Below, in pieces: positions 7,467 to 15,124 of a DNA stretch of 21,085 nucleotides. The notes below the pieces were generated by a model, which was given only the letters and a program-made list of their open reading frames with translations, was not told the DNA's origin and made no database searches. Source of the stretch: Lachnospiraceae bacterium (GTDB taxonomy: Bacteria; Bacillota; Clostridia; Lachnospirales; Lachnospiraceae); NCBI GenBank assembly GCA_019420465.1, contig JAHZHB010000014.1:1-21085 (forward strand), read 5' to 3'. Every line of letters begins with the position of its first letter. Position 1 is the stretch's first letter. The position numbers and the translations under genes are program-made.

Positions 7467-8459
7467 TTATGCTTTTTTCGGTGCCGTGCTGTAACGCACG
7501 ATCAGAAGCTCCACACTCAGCACATCGCTGATCCTTCCGCTTTTTACATCCTCTTCCATCTTTACCATCGTCTCAAGCGCATTTCTCAGCTGCCTTACCG
7601 TGTATTTGCCGGCTACCGGCAGCGCATTGCGGACGATAAACGCCTGTAGCCCCAGCTTTGCCGCAATATCCGCCGTCCCCATATGCTGCTGTTGCAGTTC
7701 ACGCACCTGCAGCAGGATATTATACTGTCTGGCGATCAGAAAAAGAATACGCATCGGCGGCTCTTTCAAGGCCAGCAGATCATAATACAGCTCCAGTGCT
7801 CTCTTCTGCCGCCGCTCTGTGATTGCGCGGACCATTTCAAAGATCTGGTTTTCCGTTCGCTCCGTCGTGATCGCCAGGATATCTTCTCTGGTTACGACTT
7901 CCTCATCTGCACAGTAGGCGATCAGCTTGTCCAGCTCCGTCTGTATATGAAACATATCATTTCCTGTACGCCCCAGAAACAGCTCCATATCTTCCTGCGT
8001 GATCTTTTTTCCCGCACGTTTCAGCTGACCGGCCGCCCAGCGCATCAGTGTACTCTCCGTCTGGTGCTTAAATTCCACGGCACGTCCGTTTTTTGTCACA
8101 GCCTTGTACATACGGTTTCTCTTATCGACCTCACGCTCCACAAACACCATGACAAGATATTCCGGCAGCTCTGCCAGATATTCCGGCAGTTTTTCACATT
8201 TATTCTTAAAAAAGCCCGTATCCTCCAGATAGATCACCCGTCGTTCAGCAAAAAAAGGCATCGTTTCTGCCAGATCGATCACTTCTGCCGGATTGACATC
8301 TTTACCGGAAAACCGCGTAAAATTCATCGTATCATCCTCGGGGCATAAGCCCTTAAGCAACCGGTCTTTATACTGCTGACGCAGGTAGTCCTCTTCACCG
8401 AACAGCAGATATACCCGCTGCCAGCTGCCTGTCTTAATATCATTCTGCAGATCCTTCAT
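7467..8459 (-). CDS. holA: DNA polymerase III delta subunit
   Basis: HolA (YqeN) is the delta subunit of the clamp loader that opens and loads the beta sliding clamp. I use the ATG at 8459 (330 residues), because GAGGAGG lies 6 bases before it; an earlier in-frame ATG at 8474 would place that sequence inside the gene. Family features seen: the N-terminal YLLFGEEDYLRQQY stretch, an acidic and aromatic central part (MVFVEREVDKRNRMYK), and the C-terminal helical collar (LFLIARQYNILLQ, then KLGLQAFIVRNALPVA). Length fits the family. It follows comEC by 62 bases, as in Bacillus. A promoter-like sequence in that gap may give it independent expression. A terminator follows the stop. Confidence 0.93.
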   Translation of the reverse strand: MKDLQNDIKTGSWQRVYLLFGEEDYLRQQYKDRLLKGLCPEDDTMNFTRFSGKDVNPAEVIDLAETMPFFAERRVIYLEDTGFFKNKCEKLPEYLAELPEYLVMVFVEREVDKRNRMYKAVTKNGRAVEFKHQTESTLMRWAAGQLKRAGKKITQEDMELFLGRTGNDMFHIQTELDKLIAYCADEEVVTREDILAITTERTENQIFEMVRAITERRQKRALELYYDLLALKEPPMRILFLIARQYNILLQVRELQQQHMGTADIAAKLGLQAFIVRNALPVAGKYTVRQLRNALETMVKMEEDVKSGRISDVLSVELLIVRYSTAPKKA

Positions 8460-8482
8460 TTGCTTCCTCCTCATTCCTGTCT

Positions 8483-8511
8483 ACGATACCTGTTTTCCGG
8501 TCTTTTGTCAA
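8483..8511 (-). promoter_or_regulatory. Candidate internal promoter for holA
   Basis: In the comEC-holA gap the minus strand carries a perfect -35 TTGACA (8506-8511), a 17-base spacer and TATCGT (8483-8488, 4 of 6 to TATAAT). Transcription would start near 8476, just before the holA ribosome binding site. It would uncouple a replication gene from competence gene expression. Confidence 0.45.
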
Positions 8512-8521
8512 TGCGAAGCCT

Positions 8522-10750
8522 TCAGTAGGCCACTGTTCTTTGTTTTGTCCTTTGATAGCCCCGGACGGCTATTTTCCCCTGTTTTGCTGTTACGTTCAGT
8601 GCCCCGCAGTCTTCTGTCGTAAAACATATACTTCCTGCTTTCTTTAAACGTTTAAGTGTTTCTTCTGCCGGATGACCGTAGGTATTTTTCTTTCCGACAG
8701 AGATCAGCGCAGTCTTTGCTTTCGCACGCTGCAGGAATTCTTCAGAAGTAGAGTTTTTTGACCCGTGATGCGCTACTTTCAGTATATCGCAGGTGATATT
8801 TTTACCGCACACTTCTTTTTCTCCTTCGCCTTCCAGATCTCCGGTAAACAGCATGGAAAATCCGTCCGTCTCCATCCGAAACGTCAGAGAACCGGCATTT
8901 CCTTCCATATCGGCAGCTACAGACGGATGCAAAATGGTAAAGCCAATCTTTCCGGACTGGTATCCCTGTCCTGCTTTTGCATAGGTTACCGGTATATGCA
9001 TCTCAGCTGCCAGCACCAGGAGCCGCACGCTGTCTGTTTTCTTCTGCATCCATGCCGGTACCACGATACCACCGACAGACATGCCAAGCTCTCTGCTCTG
9101 TATCATTTCCAGCAGTTCTTCAAGTCCATTCATATGGTCAGCATCCGCATGTGTGAGAAATATTCTCTCGATTTTTCGTATGCCTTTGTATTTCAGATAG
9201 GGCGCGATCCTGTAGCGTCCCACCTCTGACACCGTTGTGCTGCCTCCATCTACCAGCATCGCCCGATATCCCTGGTGGATCACTAGCCCGTCTCCCTGTC
9301 CCACATCCAGCATGGTCACTGAGACCGGTGCCGGAAATCTGTATACCAGCATCCCTGCCAGCAAAACACAGACCATTCCTGTCGTCACATTTTCTTTCCA
9401 TCTGCCGGAATTTCTTTTTTCTTTTTCTTTATTTTTTTCTTTCACTGTCTTCTCTTTCTGTCTTTTTCTGTATATCAGGACGCCGGTAAGTCCCGCCAGA
9501 TATACAGTGATCTGCCAGACCTGTGGTGCTCCGAGGATCACACTGCTAAAAGGTACACTTGCACACAGAGCGCATAACAGCTCATAGCATTTGAGCAGCA
9601 GCCCGGCTGGCCACAGAAGAATCTTTCCCAGAAAAGGAATCATACAGCCCAGAACTCCACCGGACAGTCCTAAAAATAAAAGCAGACTTAAAGGTGGCAG
9701 CACCAGAAGATTCAGAACCAGACTGCTGAAGGAAACCTCATAATAAAATAGCATTGTCAGTGGCAGCATATACAGCCACAGCCATACGCCGAACCACCGG
9801 TTACTGACTTTAGCTTTTTTCAGAATACACACTGCACACGCTGCCCCAAAAGAAAGCAGAAAGCTGCTGTCTGTGATATAACGTGGATTCTGACACAGGA
9901 TCAGCATGGCCGCCACAGCGATCGCTGTAGGTTCGTCGTAGGTACGCCCGGTTACATCAGCACCCAGACGCAGCCAGAACATACAGACAGCCCGCTGTGC
10001 CGACACAGGAAAATCCGTAAGGATCAGATAAAAGAACAGGAATCCGCCGGACAGCCCTGCTGCCGGTTTTATTGTGAGTTTTTTTCTCAACAGTCTGTAC
10101 AGACCTGCTCCAAGAACGGAAATATGCAGACCGGAGATCGCCAGAATATGGGAAATACCGTTTTTCTGGTACAGCTGTCGGATCTGTGCATCCAGCTCCT
10201 GCTTATCGCCAAGCAGCATGGTTTTCAGGACACCGGCCTCCTTTTTTTCCAGAACATGGTCGATTTCACTGCCAATACATTGCCGCAGACGTCTGGCCAT
10301 TTCCGGAACAGATGAAAATCCATGCTTCGTTACGGCAAGTGTCTTTGCCCGCATCCGTATGGAAATATGACGCGCCATATCATATGCCTGTGCATCAAAC
10401 TGCCCCGGATTGGATGCCGGTTCTGCAAAAGACAGCTTTCCCGTGACCATCACACTGTCCCCGATCACTGCTGCTGGCAGCTTTTCATATGTAATTTTAC
10501 TGTTGTTGAGAATATAGCGGTTCGAACGAACCAGTAGAATCGTATTTTTCAGATAGATCACACAGCCGTTTTCCTGTGCCTGCAGACGGTAGATCTGTCC
10601 ATAGATCCTTCCGGCCCCGGCCGTCTGCACATCTGAGACCATCTGCGGGGACAGCAGTCCGTCAGGCGGATCCGCTGTCCTTACCGCACCGGTCAGAAGA
10701 ATCAGCAGGATAAAGCAGCTGCAGATCACACAAAGTGGTCTTTTTGCCAT
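8522..10750 (-). CDS. comEC: ComEC/Rec2 family DNA-uptake channel
   Basis: ComEC forms the membrane channel through which single-stranded DNA enters competent cells. The 742-residue protein has the complete three-part layout. It starts with a hydrophobic N-terminus (about 7-22) and an OB-like region (about 45-145). The multi-span Competence domain is at about 170-430 with GISHILAISGLHISVLG at 198-214. A C-terminal metallo-beta-lactamase domain runs from about 476 (LDVGQGDG at 481-488, THADADHMNG at 533-542, TGDLEGEG near 636, AHHGSKNS at 660-667, YGHP at 691-694). All metal-ligand motifs are present, so the domain could be an active nuclease. A Lys/Glu-rich stretch (429-453) separates channel and lactamase domains. 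The ATG lies 2 bases after the upstream lipoprotein stop, with GAGGAG spanning the junction, so the two are translationally linked. Confidence 0.95.
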   Translation of the reverse strand: MAKRPLCVICSCFILLILLTGAVRTADPPDGLLSPQMVSDVQTAGAGRIYGQIYRLQAQENGCVIYLKNTILLVRSNRYILNNSKITYEKLPAAVIGDSVMVTGKLSFAEPASNPGQFDAQAYDMARHISIRMRAKTLAVTKHGFSSVPEMARRLRQCIGSEIDHVLEKKEAGVLKTMLLGDKQELDAQIRQLYQKNGISHILAISGLHISVLGAGLYRLLRKKLTIKPAAGLSGGFLFFYLILTDFPVSAQRAVCMFWLRLGADVTGRTYDEPTAIAVAAMLILCQNPRYITDSSFLLSFGAACAVCILKKAKVSNRWFGVWLWLYMLPLTMLFYYEVSFSSLVLNLLVLPPLSLLLFLGLSGGVLGCMIPFLGKILLWPAGLLLKCYELLCALCASVPFSSVILGAPQVWQITVYLAGLTGVLIYRKRQKEKTVKEKNKEKEKRNSGRWKENVTTGMVCVLLAGMLVYRFPAPVSVTMLDVGQGDGLVIHQGYRAMLVDGGSTTVSEVGRYRIAPYLKYKGIRKIERIFLTHADADHMNGLEELLEMIQSRELGMSVGGIVVPAWMQKKTDSVRLLVLAAEMHIPVTYAKAGQGYQSGKIGFTILHPSVAADMEGNAGSLTFRMETDGFSMLFTGDLEGEGEKEVCGKNITCDILKVAHHGSKNSTSEEFLQRAKAKTALISVGKKNTYGHPAEETLKRLKKAGSICFTTEDCGALNVTAKQGKIAVRGYQRTKQRTVAY

Positions 10751-10752
10751 CT

Positions 10753-11673
10753 TTACTCCTCGATCAGTTCTGTATTTTTTGTCATAAATTTACTGAGATC
10801 TATACCGTCACCCAGTGTATATCTGGTTTCACCATTGACAGAGATCTGCACCTTCGACGTGCCTTCCAGTTCCAGAAGGGAATTGACCAGAGAATACACG
10901 ACGACACGCTCGGCGATCTCCGGCGTACCGTTTAAAAAAGCATCATTCAGATTAACATACACTACGCCGTCGGACAATGTTACATTCAGTATTCCGACAT
11001 CCGGCGACAATGTGGCCCGCAGGTTCTCGCTCAGTGGGCCTTTCAGCAGAAGCTCCACCACCTCCCGCTCTTTTGGCTCGCTGCTGCTGTAATACACGTT
11101 CTGCTTTTCCGCTACCAGTTTTTTCCCGGATGCGTCAGCGAAATACAGCGTGAAACTGCCATACTGGTATGCATCGATCTCCCGGCCCTCAGACTCCACG
11201 AAATCATCTGCACGCAGAGCTCCCACTGCCTGGCCCATCCGGTCTGTCAGGACCTGGCCATTCACTTCAAATGTCACATCCTTTACCCCGTCAAACTGCA
11301 CAAAACTGCGCACCAGTCCTGCCTGAAGCAGGATCTTTCTGGTATCCTCCAGTGTCTGGTAGTCTTCTGACAGGTTCAGTGTCAGGTGTTCTTCTTTCAG
11401 ATCGCAGGACAAAATCTGCACCTTTTCCGGCAATAACGGCTCCAGATACGTGCCTTTTTCCTGCTTTTTCAGTGTATCTGCCATCGCGGTGACAAGCCCT
11501 GTGGTATCTGTCTCCTGCGTCGTAAAAGCATCCTGCAGAAGTCTGGTTTCTTCGGTATTGACATAATACTGCACATAGCCTTCAGTATCGTCTGATGTGC
11601 CGCTGCCGGTACCACACCCCATCAGCAACAGAATAAGCAAAGCGGCCAGAATCCCGTATTTGATTTTTTTCAT
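10753..11673 (-). CDS. GerMN-domain lipoprotein
   Basis: A 306-residue predicted lipoprotein: a basic start (MKKIK), a hydrophobic segment and the lipobox LLMGC with Cys20, so it should be anchored on the outer face of the membrane. Two GerMN-like modules can be recognised, at about 50-150 and 180-295. Each has the pattern of a strand (LTLNLSEDYQ; GVVYVNLNDAFLNG), then a helix leading to SLVNSLLELEGTSKVQISVNGE. GerMN was named from Bacillus GerM, a sporulation and germination protein, but such lipoproteins also occur away from sporulation genes. It lies 10 bases after the sensor kinase gene and 2 bases before comEC. Cotranscription suggests that it is an accessory of the kinase, as with other lipoproteins next to kinases, or of DNA uptake. 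The exact role is unknown. Confidence 0.85.
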   Translation of the reverse strand: MKKIKYGILAALLILLLMGCGTGSGTSDDTEGYVQYYVNTEETRLLQDAFTTQETDTTGLVTAMADTLKKQEKGTYLEPLLPEKVQILSCDLKEEHLTLNLSEDYQTLEDTRKILLQAGLVRSFVQFDGVKDVTFEVNGQVLTDRMGQAVGALRADDFVESEGREIDAYQYGSFTLYFADASGKKLVAEKQNVYYSSSEPKEREVVELLLKGPLSENLRATLSPDVGILNVTLSDGVVYVNLNDAFLNGTPEIAERVVVYSLVNSLLELEGTSKVQISVNGETRYTLGDGIDLSKFMTKNTELIEE

Positions 11674-11682
11674 ATCTGCCCC

Positions 11683-13161
11683 CTACTTGCTGTAATTTAG
11701 CGGGATACGCACAGAAAACCGGGTACCCTCCCCTTCTTTGCTGTAGACCTTGACAGCACCGTGGTGCATCATAACCGCACTTTTTGTGATGGCAAGTCCG
11801 AGACCCGTACCACCGATTTCCCGGGAATGTGATTTATCGACGCGATAAAATCTCTCGAAGATATGGTCGATCGATTCCTCCGGAATACCCATACCGGAAT
11901 CCTCCACCACAACATAAAAGTATTTCTGATCGGCATTTAAGGATACTCTGACCCAGCCATCTTCGATATTGTATTTGATCGCATTCTCTACCAGATTGGT
12001 AAAGGCAAGCGTCAGCTTCACTTCATCGATCTGTGCATACACCGGTCGGAAGCTGTCCACCAGAAGACGGATATCCCTCTTTGCCGCGATCGGCTTTAAA
12101 CGCTTCAGGATCAGCTCCAGCATATCGTTGATGTTTACCGTATCGATATTCAGATCCGCAGCTTTCTTATCCATCTTGACCAGCGACAACAGGTCTGTAA
12201 TGATCTTGTTCTCACGGTCTATCTCCTCGCCAATATCCTGCATAAACTCCTGATACAGCTCGACCGGCACATTTTCCTGTCCGTTCAGAGAATCTGCCAG
12301 AACCTTCATGGATGTCAGCGGTGTCTTTAATTCATGGGACACATTGGATACAAACTCCTGTCGGGATTCATCCAGCGTACGCACCTTTTCCAGCATGCTG
12401 TTAAACGCATTGGTGATCAGCTGTGTCTCTGTATAATCCGTAACAGAAATATCCGCATCCATATAGCCATCCGATATATCTTCGATCGCTCTGGTGATCT
12501 TATTGAATGGGTTCATCAGTATACCGGCCAGAATATAACCCAGGATCAGTACCATCACGGTGATGATACCGATCATCAGGATCTGCTTCTGTTCGAGTGC
12601 ACTGACACTGGCATTGATCTCATCCATGGATATGCTGACCATCATAACCCCCAGTACACTGCTGCCCTCACTTTTATTTAAGATCGGGATCGTCATCTCG
12701 ATATATTTGTCTGAATTATACCGGCCGGACTCTCCGGATCTGTAGCACTGTAAAACCTCTTCTGAGATCATGCTTTTTCCCACATCCAGATTGAACGTAT
12801 CTTTTACAATGCGGAAATTGCTGTCGATCAGCAGCACACGGCCACTGTAGATATTTGACAAAAGCTCCAGCTCTCCATTCAGTGCAACACTGCTCTGATC
12901 ATTCAGATAATTCTCACTGACGATCTGATCGCATAAAATATCGCACTGATTCATCACGTTTACCGTACGGATGGACACAGCGCGATCTCTGTAACTGCTG
13001 ACGATCCCGAATCCGACGATCATAGCCGGTATGATACCGATCACCATCAATATGATCGTCAGACGGAAACGCAGGCTTCGGAAAAAGGAAGGCTCCCCTC
13101 CCTGTTTTACTTTTGTATTAACCCTGGAAATAATAACCAACTCCCCACTTCGTATGTACAT
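11683..13161 (-). CDS. Membrane sensor histidine kinase (PhoR/WalK type); start uncertain
   Basis: A transmembrane histidine kinase partnered with the response regulator just upstream. With the ATG at 13161 it has 492 residues: a first membrane segment (about 34-55), an extracellular Cache-like sensor (about 60-190), a second segment (about 193-214) and a HAMP linker. The dimerisation helix carries FVSNVSHELKTP with the phospho-acceptor His276, and the ATPase domain has NLVENAIKYN, DSGMGIP, FERFYRVD and GGTGLGLAI. All catalytic boxes are intact. The start is a problem: the ATG at 13161 overlaps the regulator gene by 44 bases and lacks a ribosome binding site. A strong GGGAGGGG near 13096-13104, after the regulator stop, has no ATG, GTG or TTG at a usable distance. 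The frame stays open upstream to 13248. Confidence 0.9.
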   Translation of the reverse strand: MYIRSGELVIISRVNTKVKQGGEPSFFRSLRFRLTIILMVIGIIPAMIVGFGIVSSYRDRAVSIRTVNVMNQCDILCDQIVSENYLNDQSSVALNGELELLSNIYSGRVLLIDSNFRIVKDTFNLDVGKSMISEEVLQCYRSGESGRYNSDKYIEMTIPILNKSEGSSVLGVMMVSISMDEINASVSALEQKQILMIGIITVMVLILGYILAGILMNPFNKITRAIEDISDGYMDADISVTDYTETQLITNAFNSMLEKVRTLDESRQEFVSNVSHELKTPLTSMKVLADSLNGQENVPVELYQEFMQDIGEEIDRENKIITDLLSLVKMDKKAADLNIDTVNINDMLELILKRLKPIAAKRDIRLLVDSFRPVYAQIDEVKLTLAFTNLVENAIKYNIEDGWVRVSLNADQKYFYVVVEDSGMGIPEESIDHIFERFYRVDKSHSREIGGTGLGLAITKSAVMMHHGAVKVYSKEGEGTRFSVRIPLNYSK

Positions 13162-13807
13162 ACTTTGGATCGCTGGGGTTTTGCTCGATCTTTTCGCGAA
13201 GACGACGGATATGTACGTCCACCGTACGCACATCTCCCGGATACTCATACCCCCAGACGATATTTAACAGGTTTTCTCTGCTGTAAACTTTGTTCGGATT
13301 AAAGACAAGCAGCTCCAACAGGTCAAACTCCTTGGCCGTCAGATTGATCTCGCGGGAAGCGATAAAGACACGGCGTCCTTCACAGTCCAGCTTCAGATCA
13401 CCGCTGACTACAGTTCTGGCCTTTTCTTCCTTTGGTGCAGCCTGGGTCGTACGGCGCATGATCGCTTTGATACGGGCCTTGACTTCCAGAATATTAAATG
13501 GCTTTGTGATATAGTCATCCGCACCATATTCCAGCCCCAGGATCTTATCCATATCATCTCCCTTGGCTGTCAGCATAACGATCGGCACATTGGAAAATTC
13601 ACGGATCTGCTGGCATACCCCCAGTCCGTCAAGCTTTGGCAGCATCAGATCCAGCAGAATGATATCGTACTCCTTCTCCTTTGCCATCTCCAGGGCTTCC
13701 TCTCCGTCGTAGGCCGCATCGACCTCCATACCGTCCTGTTCCAGACTGAAACGGATACCCTTTACGATCAGCTTTTCATCATCTACAACCAGAATCTTTT
13801 TGCTCAT
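13118..13807 (-). CDS. OmpR/PhoB-family response regulator
   Basis: A two-domain DNA-binding response regulator of 229 residues, close in layout to WalR and PhoP of Firmicutes. The receiver domain shows Asp9 and Asp10, the phosphorylation site Asp53 in LLDLMLP, Thr80 and Lys102 (ITKPF). The winged-helix output domain (about 130-229) ends with RTVDVHIRRLREKIEQNPSDPKYV and WGVGYYF, typical of the recognition helix and wing. The ATG at 13807 has GGAG 8 bases before it, and this site overlaps the stop of the comEA-like gene. The kinase gene follows at once. The targets are unknown. Two repeated TTCTGTCACA sequences upstream of the operon are possible but unproven binding sites. Confidence 0.95.
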   Translation of the reverse strand: MSKKILVVDDEKLIVKGIRFSLEQDGMEVDAAYDGEEALEMAKEKEYDIILLDLMLPKLDGLGVCQQIREFSNVPIVMLTAKGDDMDKILGLEYGADDYITKPFNILEVKARIKAIMRRTTQAAPKEEKARTVVSGDLKLDCEGRRVFIASREINLTAKEFDLLELLVFNPNKVYSRENLLNIVWGYEYPGDVRTVDVHIRRLREKIEQNPSDPKYVHTKWGVGYYFQG

Positions 13808-13819
13808 CTTTTCTTCTCC

Positions 13820-14449
13820 TCAGTTTACAGTTATTCTGTCTTTCAGTTTTTCATATGTCTTATCTGCGATACCATCGATATTTTTAATCTCCTCGACAGA
13901 AGAAAAACCACCGTTTTCCTCTCGCCAGGCAATGATTGCCTCCGCCTTTGCCTTTCCGATACCGTTCAGGCCCGTCAGTGTGTCGACGTCCGCAGTATTG
14001 ATATTGATCCTGTCATCCTCTGTACTCTCCCCGGCAGATACAGGAGTCTCTGCACCGGGCACAGCAGATGCTGAGAGAACTTCCTCTCTGGTCGGAATAT
14101 ACAGTTCTTCACCGTCTGTCAGAAGCCGCGCCTGATTTACACTCTCCGCAGCCGCCTCCTGTGTCAGTCCACCGGCCGCATCGATTGCCTCAAACACCCG
14201 GGCATCTGCCGAAAAACAGTAAACCCCCGCCTCCTTTACAGCGCCACAGACATGGACATACAACGTATCCGGCTTTTTCTGCTCCGCGGCCACCTCCGGC
14301 AAAATCTGCGAAGAAACCTCCTCCTGCGAAGAGACCTGTGACCGCTCCACAAACTGCATCTGCGGCTGGGCACATCCCATCAGGCATACCAGCATAAGAC
14401 CGGACAGAACCAGCCATCCGTGCTTTCGTGTTTTTCTGTCTTTATTCAT
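13820..14449 (-). CDS. comEA: ComEA-like DNA-binding protein, predicted lipoprotein (SLBB plus helix-hairpin-helix)
   Basis: ComEA is the surface DNA receptor that passes DNA to ComEC. I start at the ATG at 14449 (209 residues), because AAAGGAG lies 6 bases before it; an upstream in-frame start at 14470 has no such site. Order of parts: basic N-terminus, hydrophobic segment 12-25 ending in LMGC (Cys26), a Ser/Gln/Glu-rich spacer, an SLBB domain (about 62-120: LYVHVCGAVKEAGVY, GGLTQEAAAESVNQARLL, DGEELYIPT) and a tandem helix-hairpin-helix (about 147-207: ININTADVDTLTGLNGIGKAKAEAI, NIDGIADKTYEKL). This is the standard ComEA layout. The LMGC ending suggests lipid attachment rather than the membrane helix of Bacillus ComEA, though the same segment could act as an anchor. 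It heads the cluster leading to comEC. Confidence 0.9.
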   Translation of the reverse strand: MNKDRKTRKHGWLVLSGLMLVCLMGCAQPQMQFVERSQVSSQEEVSSQILPEVAAEQKKPDTLYVHVCGAVKEAGVYCFSADARVFEAIDAAGGLTQEAAAESVNQARLLTDGEELYIPTREEVLSASAVPGAETPVSAGESTEDDRININTADVDTLTGLNGIGKAKAEAIIAWREENGGFSSVEEIKNIDGIADKTYEKLKDRITVN

Positions 14450-14487
14450 CAAGTGCTCCTTTCGAAACACTCTCCCTCAGACAATAT

Positions 14488-14516
14488 CCACTCACGTTCT
14501 CTCATAGTTCTTATCT
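14488..14516 (-). promoter_or_regulatory. Weak candidate promoter for the comEA cluster
   Basis: On the minus strand, TTGTAA, a 17-base spacer and TAAGAT lie about 40-65 bases before the comEA start; each box matches 4 of 6. Positions are approximate to a few bases. Upstream, TTCTGTCACA occurs at 14556-14565 and again at 14599-14608. It is the only reasonable promoter-like pair I found in the 178-base gap before the cluster. Confidence 0.3.
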
Positions 14517-14627
14517 TAACGAATCTTACACAGTATTACAAGGGAAACTTGAGTCTTCTGTCACATTTTTTTCAATAGCTGTAACCATTTTCTAAGATTT
14601 CTGTCACAGATTCTTTACGTCACGTTC

Positions 14628-15068
14628 TCAATGCCCCTGCCCGCTCATCCGGATCAGTACCAGACCACCGGCTGCCAGAAGGATTCCCAGAAACTGCATC
14701 CAGGAAAACGGCATCTTTTCCACGCCAAACCAGCCAAACCGCTCTGCCAGCCACGAAAAGATCATCTGCGCCACCACAATACACACCGTCGCCTGTGCCG
14801 GCCCTACCAGCCGCATCCCAAAGATCACCGTCACCGTAATCCCCGCACCAAGCACACCTCCAAGCAGCACATACCGCGGCGTCACATCCCGCAGAACCAG
14901 AAAATCTCCTCTGTCCACCGCACCCCAGCATACCAGACAGACAAGAAACGCCGTCACCTGCGCCCACACCGCACTCACCCATACCCCCGTCTCCTCCTGC
15001 ACCCGCGTATTAAAAATCCCCTGCATACTCATCAAAATCCCCGAAGCCATCGAAATCAGCCATCCCAT
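14628..15068 (-). CDS. Small DMT-superfamily membrane protein (YdcZ/DUF606 family)
   Basis: A 146-residue, very hydrophobic protein with about five membrane helices. MGWLISMASGILMSMQGIFNTRV followed by VWAQVTAFLVCL, YVLLGGVLGAGITV, GPAQATVCIVVAQMI and FLGILLAAGGLVLIR matches the half-size YdcZ (DUF606) group of the drug/metabolite transporter superfamily. Members often act as paired half-transporters, but only one copy is visible here. The substrate is unknown. The ATG at 15068 follows GGAGGG with 9 bases between. It lies downstream of the palindromic element and 158 bases from the comEA cluster, and I see no clear promoter, so read-through from the arginine genes is possible if the palindrome does not stop transcription. 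Confidence 0.85.
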   Translation of the reverse strand: MGWLISMASGILMSMQGIFNTRVQEETGVWVSAVWAQVTAFLVCLVCWGAVDRGDFLVLRDVTPRYVLLGGVLGAGITVTVIFGMRLVGPAQATVCIVVAQMIFSWLAERFGWFGVEKMPFSWMQFLGILLAAGGLVLIRMSGQGH

Positions 15069-15124
15069 AAACCATCACCCTCCTTTTTCCACCTAGCATT
15101 CCCTCATCCGTCTCTCCGTATACA

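Noticed and set aside
11683..13248. Longest form of the sensor kinase beginning at 13248
   Set aside because: It would overlap the regulator gene by 131 bases, and its first 29 residues look like an out-of-frame reading of the regulator's conserved C-terminus.
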